This document shows, in pieces, positions 36,856 to 48,300 of a stretch of DNA of 64,000 bases (position 1 is the first letter of the stretch; each line of letters opens with the position of its first letter). The translations under genes and the position numbers were made by a program. The notes under the pieces are model-generated. The model was not told the DNA's origin. It did not search any database and saw only the letters and a program-made list of their open reading frames with translations. The DNA lies in the NCBI RefSeq assembly GCF_003605435.1, contig NZ_QXQB01000002.1:248001-312000 (forward strand), read 5' to 3'. This DNA comes from Paenibacillus pinisoli (GTDB taxonomy: Bacteria; Bacillota; Bacilli; Paenibacillales; Paenibacillaceae).

Positions 36856-37733
36856 GCCCTCACCTCCCGCCGCTTCATAATCGCAAGCTGAATGATGGTG
36901 ATGATCAGCACAATGCCGAACAGAATCATCGCCTTGGCGCTGGCATAGCCGTAGCGATTGCTGAAGCTGAAGGCTTCCTCATAAATATTGATGGCGATAA
37001 CCTGCGTTGTCCGTCCCGGCCCCCCGCCCGTCAGAGCGTATACCGAATCGAATACCTTGAACGAGTTGTTCAGCGTCAGGAAGACGCCGATGGTCAGCGC
37101 CGGATAAATCATAGGAAGCGTCACATGGCGAAAGATATGGAACGCGCCCGCTCCATCGATCGCAGCCGCTTCCTTAAGCGGCTTCGGCACGCCCTGGAGC
37201 GCCGCGATATAGATCACCATCAAGTAGCCGACGCCGCCCCACAGGGATAAGGCCAGTATGGCGAAGAAGGAATAACGCGGATCGCCGATCCACGACTGGT
37301 CCAGCAGCATCCACCCCGTCTTTTCCGCCAAATACGGGAACACTCTTGTAAAGATGAACATCCACATGAAACCGCCAATAATCAGACTAAGCATGTTCGG
37401 CATAAAAAAGATCGTCCGGAACCATACCTTGCCTCTGCCCAGCGACTCCACAAGCACTGCCAGCAATATGGCGAGCAGGTTCTGCAGCACAAGCATGAAC
37501 AGGACGAATTTCACCGTAAACCATAGCGATTTCAAAAAATAACGGTCGCCCATCGCCTCTGCATAATTGGACAGGCCGACGAATCCATAGGACGGATTCA
37601 GCCCGTTCCAGTCCGTCAAGCTGTACCACATGCCCCCGAAGGCGGGGGCAAGAGTAAAGGCAGCGTAGAAGACGAGCGCCGGAAGCACAAAGACGAGCAG
37701 CATTGCGTGTTTCTTCCATACTCTTGATGTCAT
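36852..37733 (-). CDS. Sugar ABC transporter permease (MalF-like, locus C)
   Basis: A 293-residue CUT1 permease with first helix AMLLVFVLPALVFYAAF, segment NPSYGFVGLSNYAE and EAA loop LKEAAAIDGAGAFHIF. The ATG at 37733 has GGAG nine bases upstream and is preferred to a GTG at 37763. It lies between the binding protein gene and the second permease. Confidence 0.94.
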   Translation of the reverse strand: MTSRVWKKHAMLLVFVLPALVFYAAFTLAPAFGGMWYSLTDWNGLNPSYGFVGLSNYAEAMGDRYFLKSLWFTVKFVLFMLVLQNLLAILLAVLVESLGRGKVWFRTIFFMPNMLSLIIGGFMWMFIFTRVFPYLAEKTGWMLLDQSWIGDPRYSFFAILALSLWGGVGYLMVIYIAALQGVPKPLKEAAAIDGAGAFHIFRHVTLPMIYPALTIGVFLTLNNSFKVFDSVYALTGGGPGRTTQVIAINIYEEAFSFSNRYGYASAKAMILFGIVLIITIIQLAIMKRREVRA

Positions 37734-37776
37734 AAGGCTCACTCCATTCTGGCCGCTCTGCACAGCGATTCGTTCA

Positions 37777-39078
37777 TCACTTGCTCTTCACGGCCGTCCG
37801 CCACACTTTATCGAGCGCAGCTATGACATCTTCCTGAGTAGCATCCTTCACGTAGTAGCTTTGAAGCTGCTTCGCCGCCTCGTCCGTCACGCCATTAGGC
37901 AGCTTAAGATCGAGATAGGCCTTGCCTTTGGATACGTATTCGCTAGCTTCGTTCACCCACGGGAACACCTCGTACGTATGCACCGTTGCAATCGGATTGA
38001 ACTTCAGCTCCTCGAACAGCGCCGAGGAATCCTTATCGTCCAGCATATAGTTCAGCAGGTCCAGCGCCACCTCTTTGTTTGCGCTTTTTGGAGACAAAGC
38101 AAGAGAAGTCGAGGTCGCCAGATTGATCATGGTATCGGAAGCTTCGTTGCTGACCGGCAGCGGGGCTACCCCAAATTCCATATCCGGATTGACCTTCAGA
38201 ATCGTCTCCGCATTCCAAGGGCCTTGCACCCACATTGCCGCCTTGCCGTTCGCAAAGTCAGCGGAGCCCGCTTCATTGCCTGTCTCGAAGGGCTTATCGG
38301 AGCCGTTCGCCATAATCAGATCGATAATATCGAATACCGAGCGGACATCGGCGTAGGACGCTTCGCCCGCATTCATCCCCTCAATCCAGTCAGGATGGGA
38401 TGCGGACACCGTGCCGCCAAGCGAGAGCGCCATCATGAGCTGCGGAATCCAGGATTCCTGGAAGGCCAGCAGGAAGGGCTTGACGCCTGCCGCTTGCAGC
38501 TTCTCGGCAGCTGCTTTCATCTCGTCCAGCGTCTGCGGAGGGGTAATGCCGTTATCTCTGAAAAGCGTCTTGTTGTACAGATACCCCCACGACAAGCTCT
38601 CCATCGGAAGCGCAGCGACCTTGCCGTCATACTTCACCGTCTCGGCCACAGCCTCATACAGCTTGCCCACGAATGGCTGTCCGGTCAAATCCGCAATATA
38701 GCCAGCTTCATAATACGTTGGAATGTCATTGGCATGAAGCGTGAACAGATCCGGCGCATCGCCCGAGGACAACCGGGATTGCAGGATTTGCTTCGCCTGG
38801 TCGGCGTTCGGCATCTCGAGCTGGATCGTCACGTCGATGTTTTTCTCCGCCAGCTGCTTCTCCTTGAACTGGTCGAAGTATTGCTCGAATTGATCTTTGA
38901 AGCGCGGGAAAGTCATAAATACTTTCAGCTCTACCTTCTTCGGCGCTTCCGATACTCCGCTTCCGGCGGTCTGGCTCGGCGATGGCTTCGGTTCATTTCC
39001 TTTATTCCCCGAGCTGCAAGCGGAGACCAGCGTGAGGACCATCGTTAACGCAAGCAGCAGACAAAACGCTCTCTTCAT
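37777..39078 (-). CDS. Extracellular solute-binding lipoprotein (locus C)
   Basis: A 433-residue CUT1 sugar-binding lipoprotein with signal MKRAFCLLLALTMVLTLVSAC (lipobox Cys21) and a Gly/Asn/Pro/Ser linker. Position between the kinase/regulator pair and the permease-GH5 genes suggests it binds beta-glucan oligosaccharides released by the giant GH3-GH30 enzyme; that ligand is inferred from context only. Confidence 0.93.
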   Translation of the reverse strand: MKRAFCLLLALTMVLTLVSACSSGNKGNEPKPSPSQTAGSGVSEAPKKVELKVFMTFPRFKDQFEQYFDQFKEKQLAEKNIDVTIQLEMPNADQAKQILQSRLSSGDAPDLFTLHANDIPTYYEAGYIADLTGQPFVGKLYEAVAETVKYDGKVAALPMESLSWGYLYNKTLFRDNGITPPQTLDEMKAAAEKLQAAGVKPFLLAFQESWIPQLMMALSLGGTVSASHPDWIEGMNAGEASYADVRSVFDIIDLIMANGSDKPFETGNEAGSADFANGKAAMWVQGPWNAETILKVNPDMEFGVAPLPVSNEASDTMINLATSTSLALSPKSANKEVALDLLNYMLDDKDSSALFEELKFNPIATVHTYEVFPWVNEASEYVSKGKAYLDLKLPNGVTDEAAKQLQSYYVKDATQEDVIAALDKVWRTAVKSK

Positions 39079-39111
39079 TGTTCATTCCCCCTATTCGTAA
39101 GTTGCAGCTTC

Positions 39112-39140
39112 AGTATACCGAAGGAATGAAGCGCTTTCTT
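39112..39140 (-). promoter_or_regulatory. Candidate promoter with cre-like site for the locus C operon
   Basis: A TATACT -10-like box (minus, 39117-39112) lies 34 bases before the binding protein ATG. Just upstream, AGAAAGCGCTTCAT resembles the CcpA operator TGAAAGCGCTTTCA at about 10 of 14 positions. This suggests carbon catabolite repression. Confidence 0.42.
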
Positions 39141-39202
39141 TTGAGAAATTTAACGTTTGCTATTGTACGATATTGATCCGTCCCCCCGCGTAGCGGCTGC
39201 CT

Positions 39203-40276
39203 CTAGTCCCGGCGCAGCTGTCCCGGGGTCATGCCAAAATGCTTCTTGAATACCCGGTAGAAATACGCAATGTCCTCGTAGCCGGCCAGCTGGGCCGCAT
39301 GCTTGATCGACATGCCTTCGTCGGCGATCAGTCCTCTGGCCTTCTCCATCCGCCGCCGGACAATATAATCCGTCAAGTTCTCGCCGACGGAAGTCTTGAA
39401 CATCCGGCTCAGATGCTCCTTGCTGACCAGGAACTGGCCGGCGACTGACTCCAGCGAGATCGGATTCTGGTAATGGGCATCGACATATTGCCTCACATCC
39501 GCCATATCCAGACGATTCCGCGATTGCCGGAGCAGGAGCAGCGCTTCGATCGCCTTTCCGTACAACGAGCCAACTTCCTTCAGCGGTCCTGCAGGACTTG
39601 TATCCCTGCCGATACGCGCCTCCTCTCCGGGCAGCAGCGACGCAAACGACAGCTCCTGCTCCGACAGAAATTGCTCCAGCATCAGCATCAAATCGTTGGC
39701 TATGCGGAGCGCGCTGCCCGCTTCCAGGCCTGCGCCCCGATCGTCCAACTCCTGCATCAGCTTGCCGCAAGTCGCTGCCGCCGCTTCTTTGTTAAGCTCC
39801 ATCAAATACGTGTAGATGCGCTCCCGCATATCTCCGTACCGCTGCATATCCGCGCCGCTTGCAAATAAGGGCGCAAGCTCCCTCCACGCTGGCTGATTGG
39901 CACGTTCCAGCTCCGCCTTGCTCTGCGCAAGAGCAGCGTCCAGCTCCTCCGGCTTGATCGGCTTCAGCAAATATTCCACGGCCTTGGAGCGGATGGCTTG
40001 CTTCAAGTAGACAAAGTCGTCATAGCCGCTCATCACAATAATTTTCAGCTTCGGATAACGCCCATGCATAGCCTGCAGCAGCTCCGCACCGTCCGTTCCC
40101 GGCATTCGCATATCCGTTATGACAATGTCGGGCTGAAGCTCGCCAATTTTGCGCAGCCCTTCATTGCCGTCCTCCGCCTCGCCGATAACGCTCAGCTCCA
40201 ATCGGGACCAGTCGCCAAGCGCCTTCACGACTTCTCTGGACCACGGCTCGTCATCGATGATGAGAACCTTATGCAT
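39203..40276 (-). CDS. YesN-type response regulator with AraC output (locus C)
   Basis: A 357-residue regulator, shorter than the other two: receiver domain with D55 in VITDMRMPG and Lys in YLLKPIKP, a short linker, and a C-terminal AraC domain (SLESVAGQFLVSKEHLSRMFKT; IKHAAQLAGYEDIAYFYRVFKKHFGMTPGQL). The ATG at 40276 follows GGGGAG and overlaps the end of the kinase gene by eight bases. It probably activates the transporter-GH5 operon directly downstream. Confidence 0.94.
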   Translation of the reverse strand: MHKVLIIDDEPWSREVVKALGDWSRLELSVIGEAEDGNEGLRKIGELQPDIVITDMRMPGTDGAELLQAMHGRYPKLKIIVMSGYDDFVYLKQAIRSKAVEYLLKPIKPEELDAALAQSKAELERANQPAWRELAPLFASGADMQRYGDMRERIYTYLMELNKEAAAATCGKLMQELDDRGAGLEAGSALRIANDLMLMLEQFLSEQELSFASLLPGEEARIGRDTSPAGPLKEVGSLYGKAIEALLLLRQSRNRLDMADVRQYVDAHYQNPISLESVAGQFLVSKEHLSRMFKTSVGENLTDYIVRRRMEKARGLIADEGMSIKHAAQLAGYEDIAYFYRVFKKHFGMTPGQLRRD

Positions 40277-42074
40277 CCCTCTCTCCCCCTCTCTGCTCAT
40301 TTCCCGTATCCGGCTTGCTTCTTGTGACCGGCATCGTCAGCACAACCATTGTCCCTTCGCCGGCCCGGCTGAACAACCGCACGCCATACGGCTTGCCATA
40401 CCGGAGCTGCAAGCGTGCATGAACGTTCTGCAAGCCGATTCCTTTCCGCTCCCGCATCTCTCCCGAAGCTGCATATGGCTCTCGCTCCCCTCCATCCAGC
40501 TCTGTCCTCAGCTCAGTCAATTTGGATGAGCTCATGCCAAGCCCATCATCCTTCACTATAATGGCGAGACGCCCTCCGATGACGCGAATACGCACATCCA
40601 GACGCCACTTCCCTTCCTTCCTCTGTAGCCCGTGTTCGAATGCGTTCTCCACAATAGGCTGCAGCGTGAATTTGGGAATGCGCGCATCCCCGGCGTCCTC
40701 CTGGGCAGTCAGTTCAACGGTGCAACGGCCGATAAACCGCTGCTCTTGAATAAACAAATAGTTCCCCGTATGGGCAAGCTCCTCGCTCAGGCTTACCGTC
40801 TGGTCATCATCCGAACGGATCGAATAACGAAGCAGGTCGCCGATCACATGCGTTATGCGGTAGATCTCCGGCGCTCCCTTGGCAAGCGCCATCCCTCCGA
40901 TCATGTGAAGCGTATTATTCAAAAAATGAGGATTAATCTGGGCTTGCAGGGCGATCAATTGCGCGTTTTTCACTTCGATTTGATGCTGGTATTCATTTTC
41001 GATCAGCGATTTGATCCGGCCCATCATAAAGTTGTAGCCTGCTTCAAGCAGTCCGATCTCGTCCTTGCTTTGCACGGACTTCATCTCAAAGTCGTGAATA
41101 TGCGACTTGCGCATCGTCTTGGCCAGGCTCACGATCGGACGGCTGATGCGCAAGGATACGATAATGGACAGCAGTATCGATACGGCTGTGAACACCGCTC
41201 CCGTCCACAGACCTGCCGTCATCGTTTTTTGCGCGCTTTGGTTGACCGTTGCAACCGGGATCGCCTTGACCACATCCAGCTGGCCGCTGCCGACACGCTT
41301 GGCGAACAAATAATAGTTCGGCGTCTTGCCGAAGGATACCGAGGCCGGCTCGATGTTCATCGCATGCAAGCCCTCCTTCAGCTCTTCCGTCAGAGCAGAC
41401 ATGGAGGAGCCCGGCAGCAGCTCGCCTTCATCATTTATGAGGAAGATGACGCTTTCGGGCTCCGATTGCAGGATCGTGGAAGCCTGCTCCCATACCCGGT
41501 CGTTGATCCTCACCGATATTCCTCCAACAAGCGCCTGCCCCAAAAATTCGTTCATGGAATGATAGGCGGCGAGCGTGTCTCCTGAAGCCTTGAAGTAAAT
41601 GCCGATCGGCTCCGCCAGCATCCGGCTCCATGGTCCCTGCGCGATATCGAGCGAATGAACCATGCCGCTGGTGGCGAAGTGAACGGTATAAGCTCTCCCC
41701 GTCGCATGCAGGTACAAGGTCAACTGATCGATTTTGCGGGAAAACGAATAAAATGCGGTATTCAGCGAACCGAACAGCCCATTCTGCAGCTGATACCGTT
41801 CTCCCGCTTCCAGCTCTTCCGCAGCGGACAAGCCTTCCATCCATTCCGACTGAATATGAAGCGAATAGAACAGCGTATCCATCTGCTGGATCAGCTCAGT
41901 CAAATATTGGCTGGCCCACATCATGCGGGATTCGTTGGCATCCAGCATCTCTTTCTCCACTGAATCTCTTGTATTGTTCGTCGCTTGCCAAGTGACTGTT
42001 ATGACAGGCAGCGTCGTCAAGCAAATCATCAGCAGCATGAGACGGAAGCGAATGCTTATTCCTCTGAGCGGCAT
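40269..42074 (-). CDS. YesM-type sensor histidine kinase (locus C)
   Basis: A 601-residue membrane kinase: helix about 10-30, extracellular sensor, helix about 288-309, HAMP, phosphoacceptor H383 in ALQAQINPHFLNNTL (Asn where YesM kinases usually have Tyr), and HATPase motifs ENAFEHGLQ, KDDGLGMS and GIGLQNVHARLQL. The start at 42074 is fixed by AGGAGG five bases upstream. A separate ORF with a very strong ribosome binding site begins 178 bases further upstream in another frame. Confidence 0.94.
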   Translation of the reverse strand: MPLRGISIRFRLMLLMICLTTLPVITVTWQATNNTRDSVEKEMLDANESRMMWASQYLTELIQQMDTLFYSLHIQSEWMEGLSAAEELEAGERYQLQNGLFGSLNTAFYSFSRKIDQLTLYLHATGRAYTVHFATSGMVHSLDIAQGPWSRMLAEPIGIYFKASGDTLAAYHSMNEFLGQALVGGISVRINDRVWEQASTILQSEPESVIFLINDEGELLPGSSMSALTEELKEGLHAMNIEPASVSFGKTPNYYLFAKRVGSGQLDVVKAIPVATVNQSAQKTMTAGLWTGAVFTAVSILLSIIVSLRISRPIVSLAKTMRKSHIHDFEMKSVQSKDEIGLLEAGYNFMMGRIKSLIENEYQHQIEVKNAQLIALQAQINPHFLNNTLHMIGGMALAKGAPEIYRITHVIGDLLRYSIRSDDDQTVSLSEELAHTGNYLFIQEQRFIGRCTVELTAQEDAGDARIPKFTLQPIVENAFEHGLQRKEGKWRLDVRIRVIGGRLAIIVKDDGLGMSSSKLTELRTELDGGEREPYAASGEMRERKGIGLQNVHARLQLRYGKPYGVRLFSRAGEGTMVVLTMPVTRSKPDTGNEQRGGERDA

Positions 42075-42252
42075 AGTCTCCTCCTGCTCCCGGCTGGCGG
42101 GCAGTATGTGTTGCCACTTTCTTCGACTGGAAGAAAGCGTTTTCCTGCTGCTGCAAAGCGGATCCTGCCTTGTACTTTCTGACAATCGTCCGCGCTGCGG
42201 CCATTTCGATCTGGATACTATATACGATCAGGCTGCGATGCGCATTCTCCAT
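41896..42252 (-). CDS. Candidate upstream ORF overlapping the locus C kinase gene
   Basis: An ATG at 42252 is preceded by AAAGGAGGTC at near-ideal spacing, the best ribosome binding site in the region. The frame encodes 118 residues (MENAHRSLIVYSIQIEMAAA start), of which about 60 precede the kinase start and the rest overlap it in another frame. The product resembles nothing recognised and its second half reads like an out-of-frame shadow. It may be a leader ORF that tunes kinase translation, or a truncated gene. Confidence 0.3.
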   Translation of the reverse strand: MENAHRSLIVYSIQIEMAAARTIVRKYKAGSALQQQENAFFQSKKVATHTARQPGAGGDYAAQRNKHSLPSHAADDLLDDAACHNSHLASDEQYKRFSGERDAGCQRIPHDVGQPIFD

Positions 42253-42322
42253 TATTGACCTCCTTTATTGCATTTTTTTGATCCTATGAATGAGAGGCTT
42301 CCTATCAGAAACCGCATCTAAT

Positions 42323-42359
42323 GAAAAGCCGCCGCGAAGGTTCCCCTCACGCGGCGGTT
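42323..42359 (-). terminator. Terminator of the GH3-GH30 gene
   Basis: CCGCCGCG and CGCGGCGG arms pair perfectly, followed on the minus strand by CTTTTC, 20 bases after the stop codon. The rest of the gap to 42252 holds only the upstream region of the locus C kinase. Confidence 0.75.
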
Positions 42360-42377
42360 GTTCATGATGAATAGAAT

Positions 42378-45300
42378 TTATTTGTTATAAATGCGGTACA
42401 CGATGACAGCTGCTTCAGCGCGGGTCGTATGGCCCAGCGGATTCAGCTTGCCGTCGCTGCCCTTCACAATATCATTCGCCAGCAGAAGCGACGCGCTTTC
42501 CTTCGCGTACGAAGCCAGCTTGCCCAGATCGGAGAAGCCTCCCAGCAAGGATGCATCCCCGCCCTTCAGCGGCTTGCCGGATACCGCTAGCGCTCTGGCT
42601 GTCATCGCCATCATCTCTTGTCTCGTGATGGACGCGCCCGGATCGAACGTTCCATCCGCGCGGCCGGTTACGATGCCAAGAGCTCGGGCGGCAAGTACGG
42701 CATCATAGTAGTAATCCCCTTCGGCTACATCGGAGAAGCCGAGCATGCCTTCCACATTGGCCTTCGCTTCCCATCCAAGCGCCCTGGCAAGCAGCAGCAG
42801 GAAGTCTGCCCGCTTCACTTGCCGTTCAGGCGCATAAGCTTGCTCCGAGATGCCGTTAATGACGCCTTTGGCCGCCATTACTTCAATCTCATGCTTCGCC
42901 CATGCGTAACGTCCCAGATCGCCGAAGCTCTTCTCGACATACACGACTGCGAATGAGCTGAAGTGCGAGGTTGTGAATATGACTGCCTTGGAAGCAGACC
43001 TGTATTGGCCGCTTGGCACGGCATGCGCTGCGCCATCATTGTCGATGTACCGGACTGTCAGCCATTCAGTGTTGCCGCTCTCTTGCTCTGCCGGCTGATA
43101 AGGAACGGATACATGAACCGGCGCGTCCGGATTGCTCCATGGTACAGGAACGCCATCAATAGCCAGATGCAGCTCCACAACCGGGCGAGTGCCGATTTGC
43201 GCCTTCAGCTCGTCACTCAGATTCGTCCTGTCAGCCTCCCGAATAATGATCGACAGCTTCTTCGCTTCGGCTGCGGCAGATTGACTCACCATATGGCTAG
43301 GCACTTCAATCGTTCCCGTCGGCGTCACAATGACCAGATAGTAATCCAGTCCGCTGTGCGAGATGCTGTCCTTCGGCAATACCACCTCATAACCCTTCGC
43401 GCCGTCAGCTACTGGCACACGAATCGTAATCCGCTGTACAGTGCCCGATGTTCCGCCGGACAGTGCATCCTCCAGCGCCGCTGCCGTAATCTCCGTCGTC
43501 GCGATTCCGGTAGCTTCATCCACTACAGGAGCAGGAGCTGTAATTTCTTTGCCATCCACTACTTCCGGCTCTTCCGTCACCGGCGGCGTAATCACTTCGC
43601 CTCCGCCTGTGCCTGTGCCAGGTGAAATTTGATACGTGAACGGTGCGATAAAGCTGTCTTGCATGCCATCCTTCACCGCGATCGCGCGAATAACGGCAAG
43701 TTCGTTCATCACGATCGCCCTGCTGTATTTCTCGCCATTGCCTTTGCTAGGCACACTGCCATCCAGCGTATAGTAGATGGCCGCTCCTTCTGTAGCGGAG
43801 CTCAGCGTCACGCTGCGCGAACCGTTGTAGGCGCCAACTTTAAGCGATGCTTTCGGCAAGGCAACTGTGCCGCCTCCGCTTTCTTGCACCGGCTCCGACG
43901 GCTCCAGCGAGAACCAATCCAGGTTCGCCCCTTCGCCCCCAAAGTTCAGCCTTAATGTCTGCACGCCTGCTGGCAGCTGTACGACATGGGAAACTTCCTG
44001 ATAGCTGTCCCAACCTCCGGTTGCTCCCATCGGTACCGTTCCGTACGACGCGCCGCTTTCGTTGCCGATTGTCATTCTGACGCCCGACTGCGGAGTCCCG
44101 TAACGGTATACGACCTTATAGTAACCGCCTTCTGTTACATGGACAGTATAATCGACATGGCCGCCGGCTACGGTAAAGCCGATATTGCGGAATTCGTTCG
44201 CCGCTCCGGCATTATTGGTCTGAACCGCTGCGCTGCTTGCTTTTGTATAGGTCTCTGCTTCTACCTTCAGCGTGCCGTTCCCTGCACCCGTCGCAGGCAC
44301 GGCAAGCTTCTCGAACTTAATGCCTCTCAGCTCATAGCTGCCCGCTCCCGCAGCCAGTCGGATGCGCTGCTCGCCTTTCGACAGCTGCAGCTCCGTGCGC
44401 ATTTGCACAACCTGGTTATACAGGTTCGGCACAGTCATGGCTGTTTTGTCCGCTCCGCCGCTCGTCTGCCATACAATGCCATTGTATGCCTGCGAATTGG
44501 AGGTCACAGTCAAGATGGCCATGTACTTGCCGGACTCTGGTACGTCGACCAGATATTCGGCATAGTCTCCCGCGTCAATGCCTGTGAGTCGGCTTGTTGC
44601 GCCGGAGCCGGATACGGTAAGCCCCTTCATGCTATGGAAGCGGTCAAGCGCGTTCAGATCAAGCAGGCCAATCGGCTCGCTCACATTGACCGTTCCTTCA
44701 AGGACGGTGTGGGCTGTCAATTCGCTGCCGCCCGCTGAATCGCCGTATGCGGTCACCGGCACATGAACGTTCAACAGAAGATCATCGTAATAGGTCGTGC
44801 CGTTCCAAGCCAGCTTCAGCTTCACTTGCGTTGCCGACACCCACTCGGCAGAAGCAAGGGATACGCCGCCGCGGTCAACAGCAGGTCCCGATAGGGTAAT
44901 CGCATCAGCGTGATCAGCCAGCAGCTTGCCGCCGGTGATCGTCACTACGATTTCTTTGCCGTCTGCACTATAGCCTACTTGCGCTGGAGATACAGAGATA
45001 GACTCCGGATCATTCACCGCTGTGAACAGAATAGACGCGGTAAGCGTTCCTCCTGCTGCTCCGTCTGCTTCATCAGAAACCGCGGACAGCAGAGCTGTAC
45101 GGTCAGAATCGTAATCCTCCACGGCTGCGCCTGCAAGCGTGACAACCGCAGTAGAATCATCCGTTCTCTCTACACTTGCTACAGTAATGCCATCAAGGCC
45201 GATAATAGACCAGTTGTCTTTGTTCAAATCTGCCGCAAAGCTACCGTTAAGCAGATGTACCGTTATTTGGGCCCCTGCTTCGCTGCCTTCTACGATCGGC

Positions 45301-48300
45301 TGCTGCTCCGGTACCAAAGCGGCTCCGATTGCAATGAAGTCAAGCCGGCTAACCGTGCCTGCGACATCCAGCCGGATCTTGTTGATTCCATCTCCAAGCG
45401 AGAGTGTGCCTGAAGCCCGGCCGAAAGCGCCTGTTGTGCCCGGCAGCGGCACAACGGATTGCTCTTCATCGTTGACGGTAACTTTAACTTCACCGCCAGC
45501 TGCTGGTGCTGCGTACTGATAGGTTACGCGGTAGTCGCCTGCACCCGAAGCGAGGACGGTATATTCCACCCAGTCACCCTGGTCGGCGCCGGTTAAGGAG
45601 TTCCCTTGCGTGACTACGCCATATGCGATGCTATAACGGCTGCCCTCTACCAAACCCGGCAGCGCAGTGACGCCCGAATCCGCCGCGCTCAGCGCGATGC
45701 TGCGGATGGTATAGCCGCTGCCGCCAGCATTCAGCGTCAGCAATTGCTTGCCGGCTTGAAGGCTAATCAGGCTGCGAACCTTCGCGGAATTGCCGCCTGT
45801 GTCCTGCACCAGCGCAATCGCTTCGCCTGTGCCGATCTGAAGCTCTGCTTCTTGCGGCGAGCCGCTATATTCAATATCCGCGTAGTAAGTTCCGCCTTCC
45901 TTCACTTCCGTCACATAGCGGAAGGCTGCTTGATCCGTCTCGGAGAATCCGCCAACCGCATCTCCTTGAACGGCATATTGCCCTTCCGCCGATGCGAATG
46001 CGCTGGCTGCAACTTCTGCCTTCGGCTGAAGCGCCTGGGCGCGGTCGAAGCGATAAGTCGCCACGGACTTAGCCGGCAATGTCGCGTTGATCTGCAAGCC
46101 GTCAACCAGAATCTTGAACGGCTGCGGATCGGCCGTACGGTTAATGACTACCGTTACGATCTCCTTGCCGTCCGGGCTTGCAAAAGCAACGTTCGTTACC
46201 GTCGATGCGGAGCCATAGTTGCTGTCGATGCGGACATACCCCGGCTTCACGAACTTGGTGTAATGACCCATCAGGTAGTACTCCGGCAAGATCCAGTAGT
46301 TGTCCGGATTCGAGGAATCCTGAATGACCGGCGTCGGATCCGGGATGCCTACCCATTGGTGGGTTGCAATATCGCTGTCGAGCATCGTCACCCAGCTGTT
46401 GTAGCTTCTTGCATAGTTGCGGAAGTATTGGGCGATCCGGTCTGCGCCAGTTGTTCCCCATACCGCTCTCTCTGTCAGGTATACGCTCTTCTCAGGGAAC
46501 ATCTCTTGCAGCACGCTCATCATGGACAGCTCGCCGCCGTAATCGTGGAACGCGGTTCCTTCGACTGCATCGTACGCGCCTTCCAGCTCGTCGCCCAACA
46601 CCAGAGCTGGGAAAGCCATCGTGTCGCCAGGATTATGGTCGAACATCCACAGCTTCACGGATTGGATACGCGGATTGCTGTTCGCATCCAGCCGCTCTCT
46701 AAGCAGCTTGGCGAGTCTGGAGGTCTGCTGCCAGGACATCGCCGTGCTTGGATAATCGATCTCCAGCAGCGGCTCGTTCTGAAGCGTCATGCCTTCGAAG
46801 TAAATGCCGTGATCGGCATAAGCTTCCAGGAACTTCTCATAGTACTTCGCTACAAGCGGCAAGTACTCTTCCTTCACTTGGCCTCTGATCATGCTGTCCG
46901 TCGTCTTCATCCAGCCCGGCGGGCTCCATGGGGACGCAAAAAACTTCATATCCGGATTAATCTGCTGAATCTTCTTGACCGTCGGGATGATGCCCAGATC
47001 GATATCCTTCTGGATCGAGAAGTGCTCCAGCTTCTCATCCGTTTGGCCCGGAGGCATATCGTTGTACGAATAGAACTTCTGTGCCGTAAAGTCGGATGTG
47101 CCGATCGTCAGACGAATCAGGCTCATGCCGATGCCATCCTCCGGATGCACCAGCTTTCTGAGCAGCTCATCCTGCTTGCCCTGAGACATTTTCATCAAAT
47201 TATAGATGGTTGATTCTTCCATGGACGAGCCTATGCCCATCATCGATTGGTACGTTTTGTCCGGATTAAGGGTAATCGCCGTCACATCGCCGCCATCCGG
47301 CAAGCGGAGATCCAGATTGGCTCCCGGCTCCAGCTTCTTGTCGCCCGGCTGGTAGCGGTCGCTGTAATACCATTTGCGGTCCGCAGCATCACGCTCACTG
47401 GAAATCCACGACTCTACTCCTCCAGCAATAATAACGTCGCCAGTGCCTTCGTTATCGATCGGGCCTGGACCTGTTCCGCCGCCGTCGCCGCCTGCCGGAA
47501 CATCCCCCGTACGTGTAAACTCTACCCAGTTGAAGTTGATATCGCCCGCGACGAACTCCAGACGCAGCGTCTGCACGCCGCCCTTCGGCAGCACGATATC
47601 CTGAACTTCCGCAGTTACCCAGTTCTGCCAGCCGCCTGTTGAGCCGACACTCAGAGTACCGGCCGTTGCGCCGTCAGCTCTCTTCACGCGGATGCCTGTC
47701 GCGCCGCCATTGCCCGCATAGCGGAATGCCGCTTTATACGTGCCCGGCTCCTCGACATTGACCCGGTAATCCAGCCAAGCGCCAGCCGATGTCCAGCCGA
47801 CATTCAATCCGCCGCCTTCATCCTGCGTCGTCTCGGTATTCAGCCCGTTGCTCTTCGCCGAGAAGGCTTCCGCTTCAATCTTGCCCGGAATGCTCTCTGC
47901 ATGCGGCTGCGGCAATGCGGGCGCCTCCGGCAGCTCCGGCGTTTCCTCGGCGCGCTTCAGTCCATATCCCACATCGAACAGCAAGTTGTCGCTACCTGCC
48001 GTGAGCGGATAATTCGCGCTTACGTAGAATGGCCATTCAATCGGATTCGTGCCCTTAAAATCCTTGCTTCCCAGCAGCACATCTGCAACGCCGCGGCCTT
48101 CCGTACCCGGAAGCCAAGCCGCAACAAGACCTTGCCAATCGCCAAGCTGTCCGCTGATCGTCATCGGACGGCCGCTAACGAGCACAACTACGATTGGGAT
48201 ATTGGGATCGGATTCGCGGATATTGCGAAGCGTCTCCCTGTCCACCTCATCCAGATCCAGCGATGTACGGTCGCCGTCGGATTCTGCATACGGCGTCTCG

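Noticed and set aside
37861-39048. 395-codon plus-strand open frame across the locus C binding protein
   Set aside because: Shadow frame; Arg/His-rich composition typical of antisense reading of GC-rich genes.
45606-47213. 535-codon plus-strand open frame within the giant glycosidase gene
   Set aside because: Antisense to the GH30 region, whose catalytic residues are in the minus-strand frame; no ribosome binding site.
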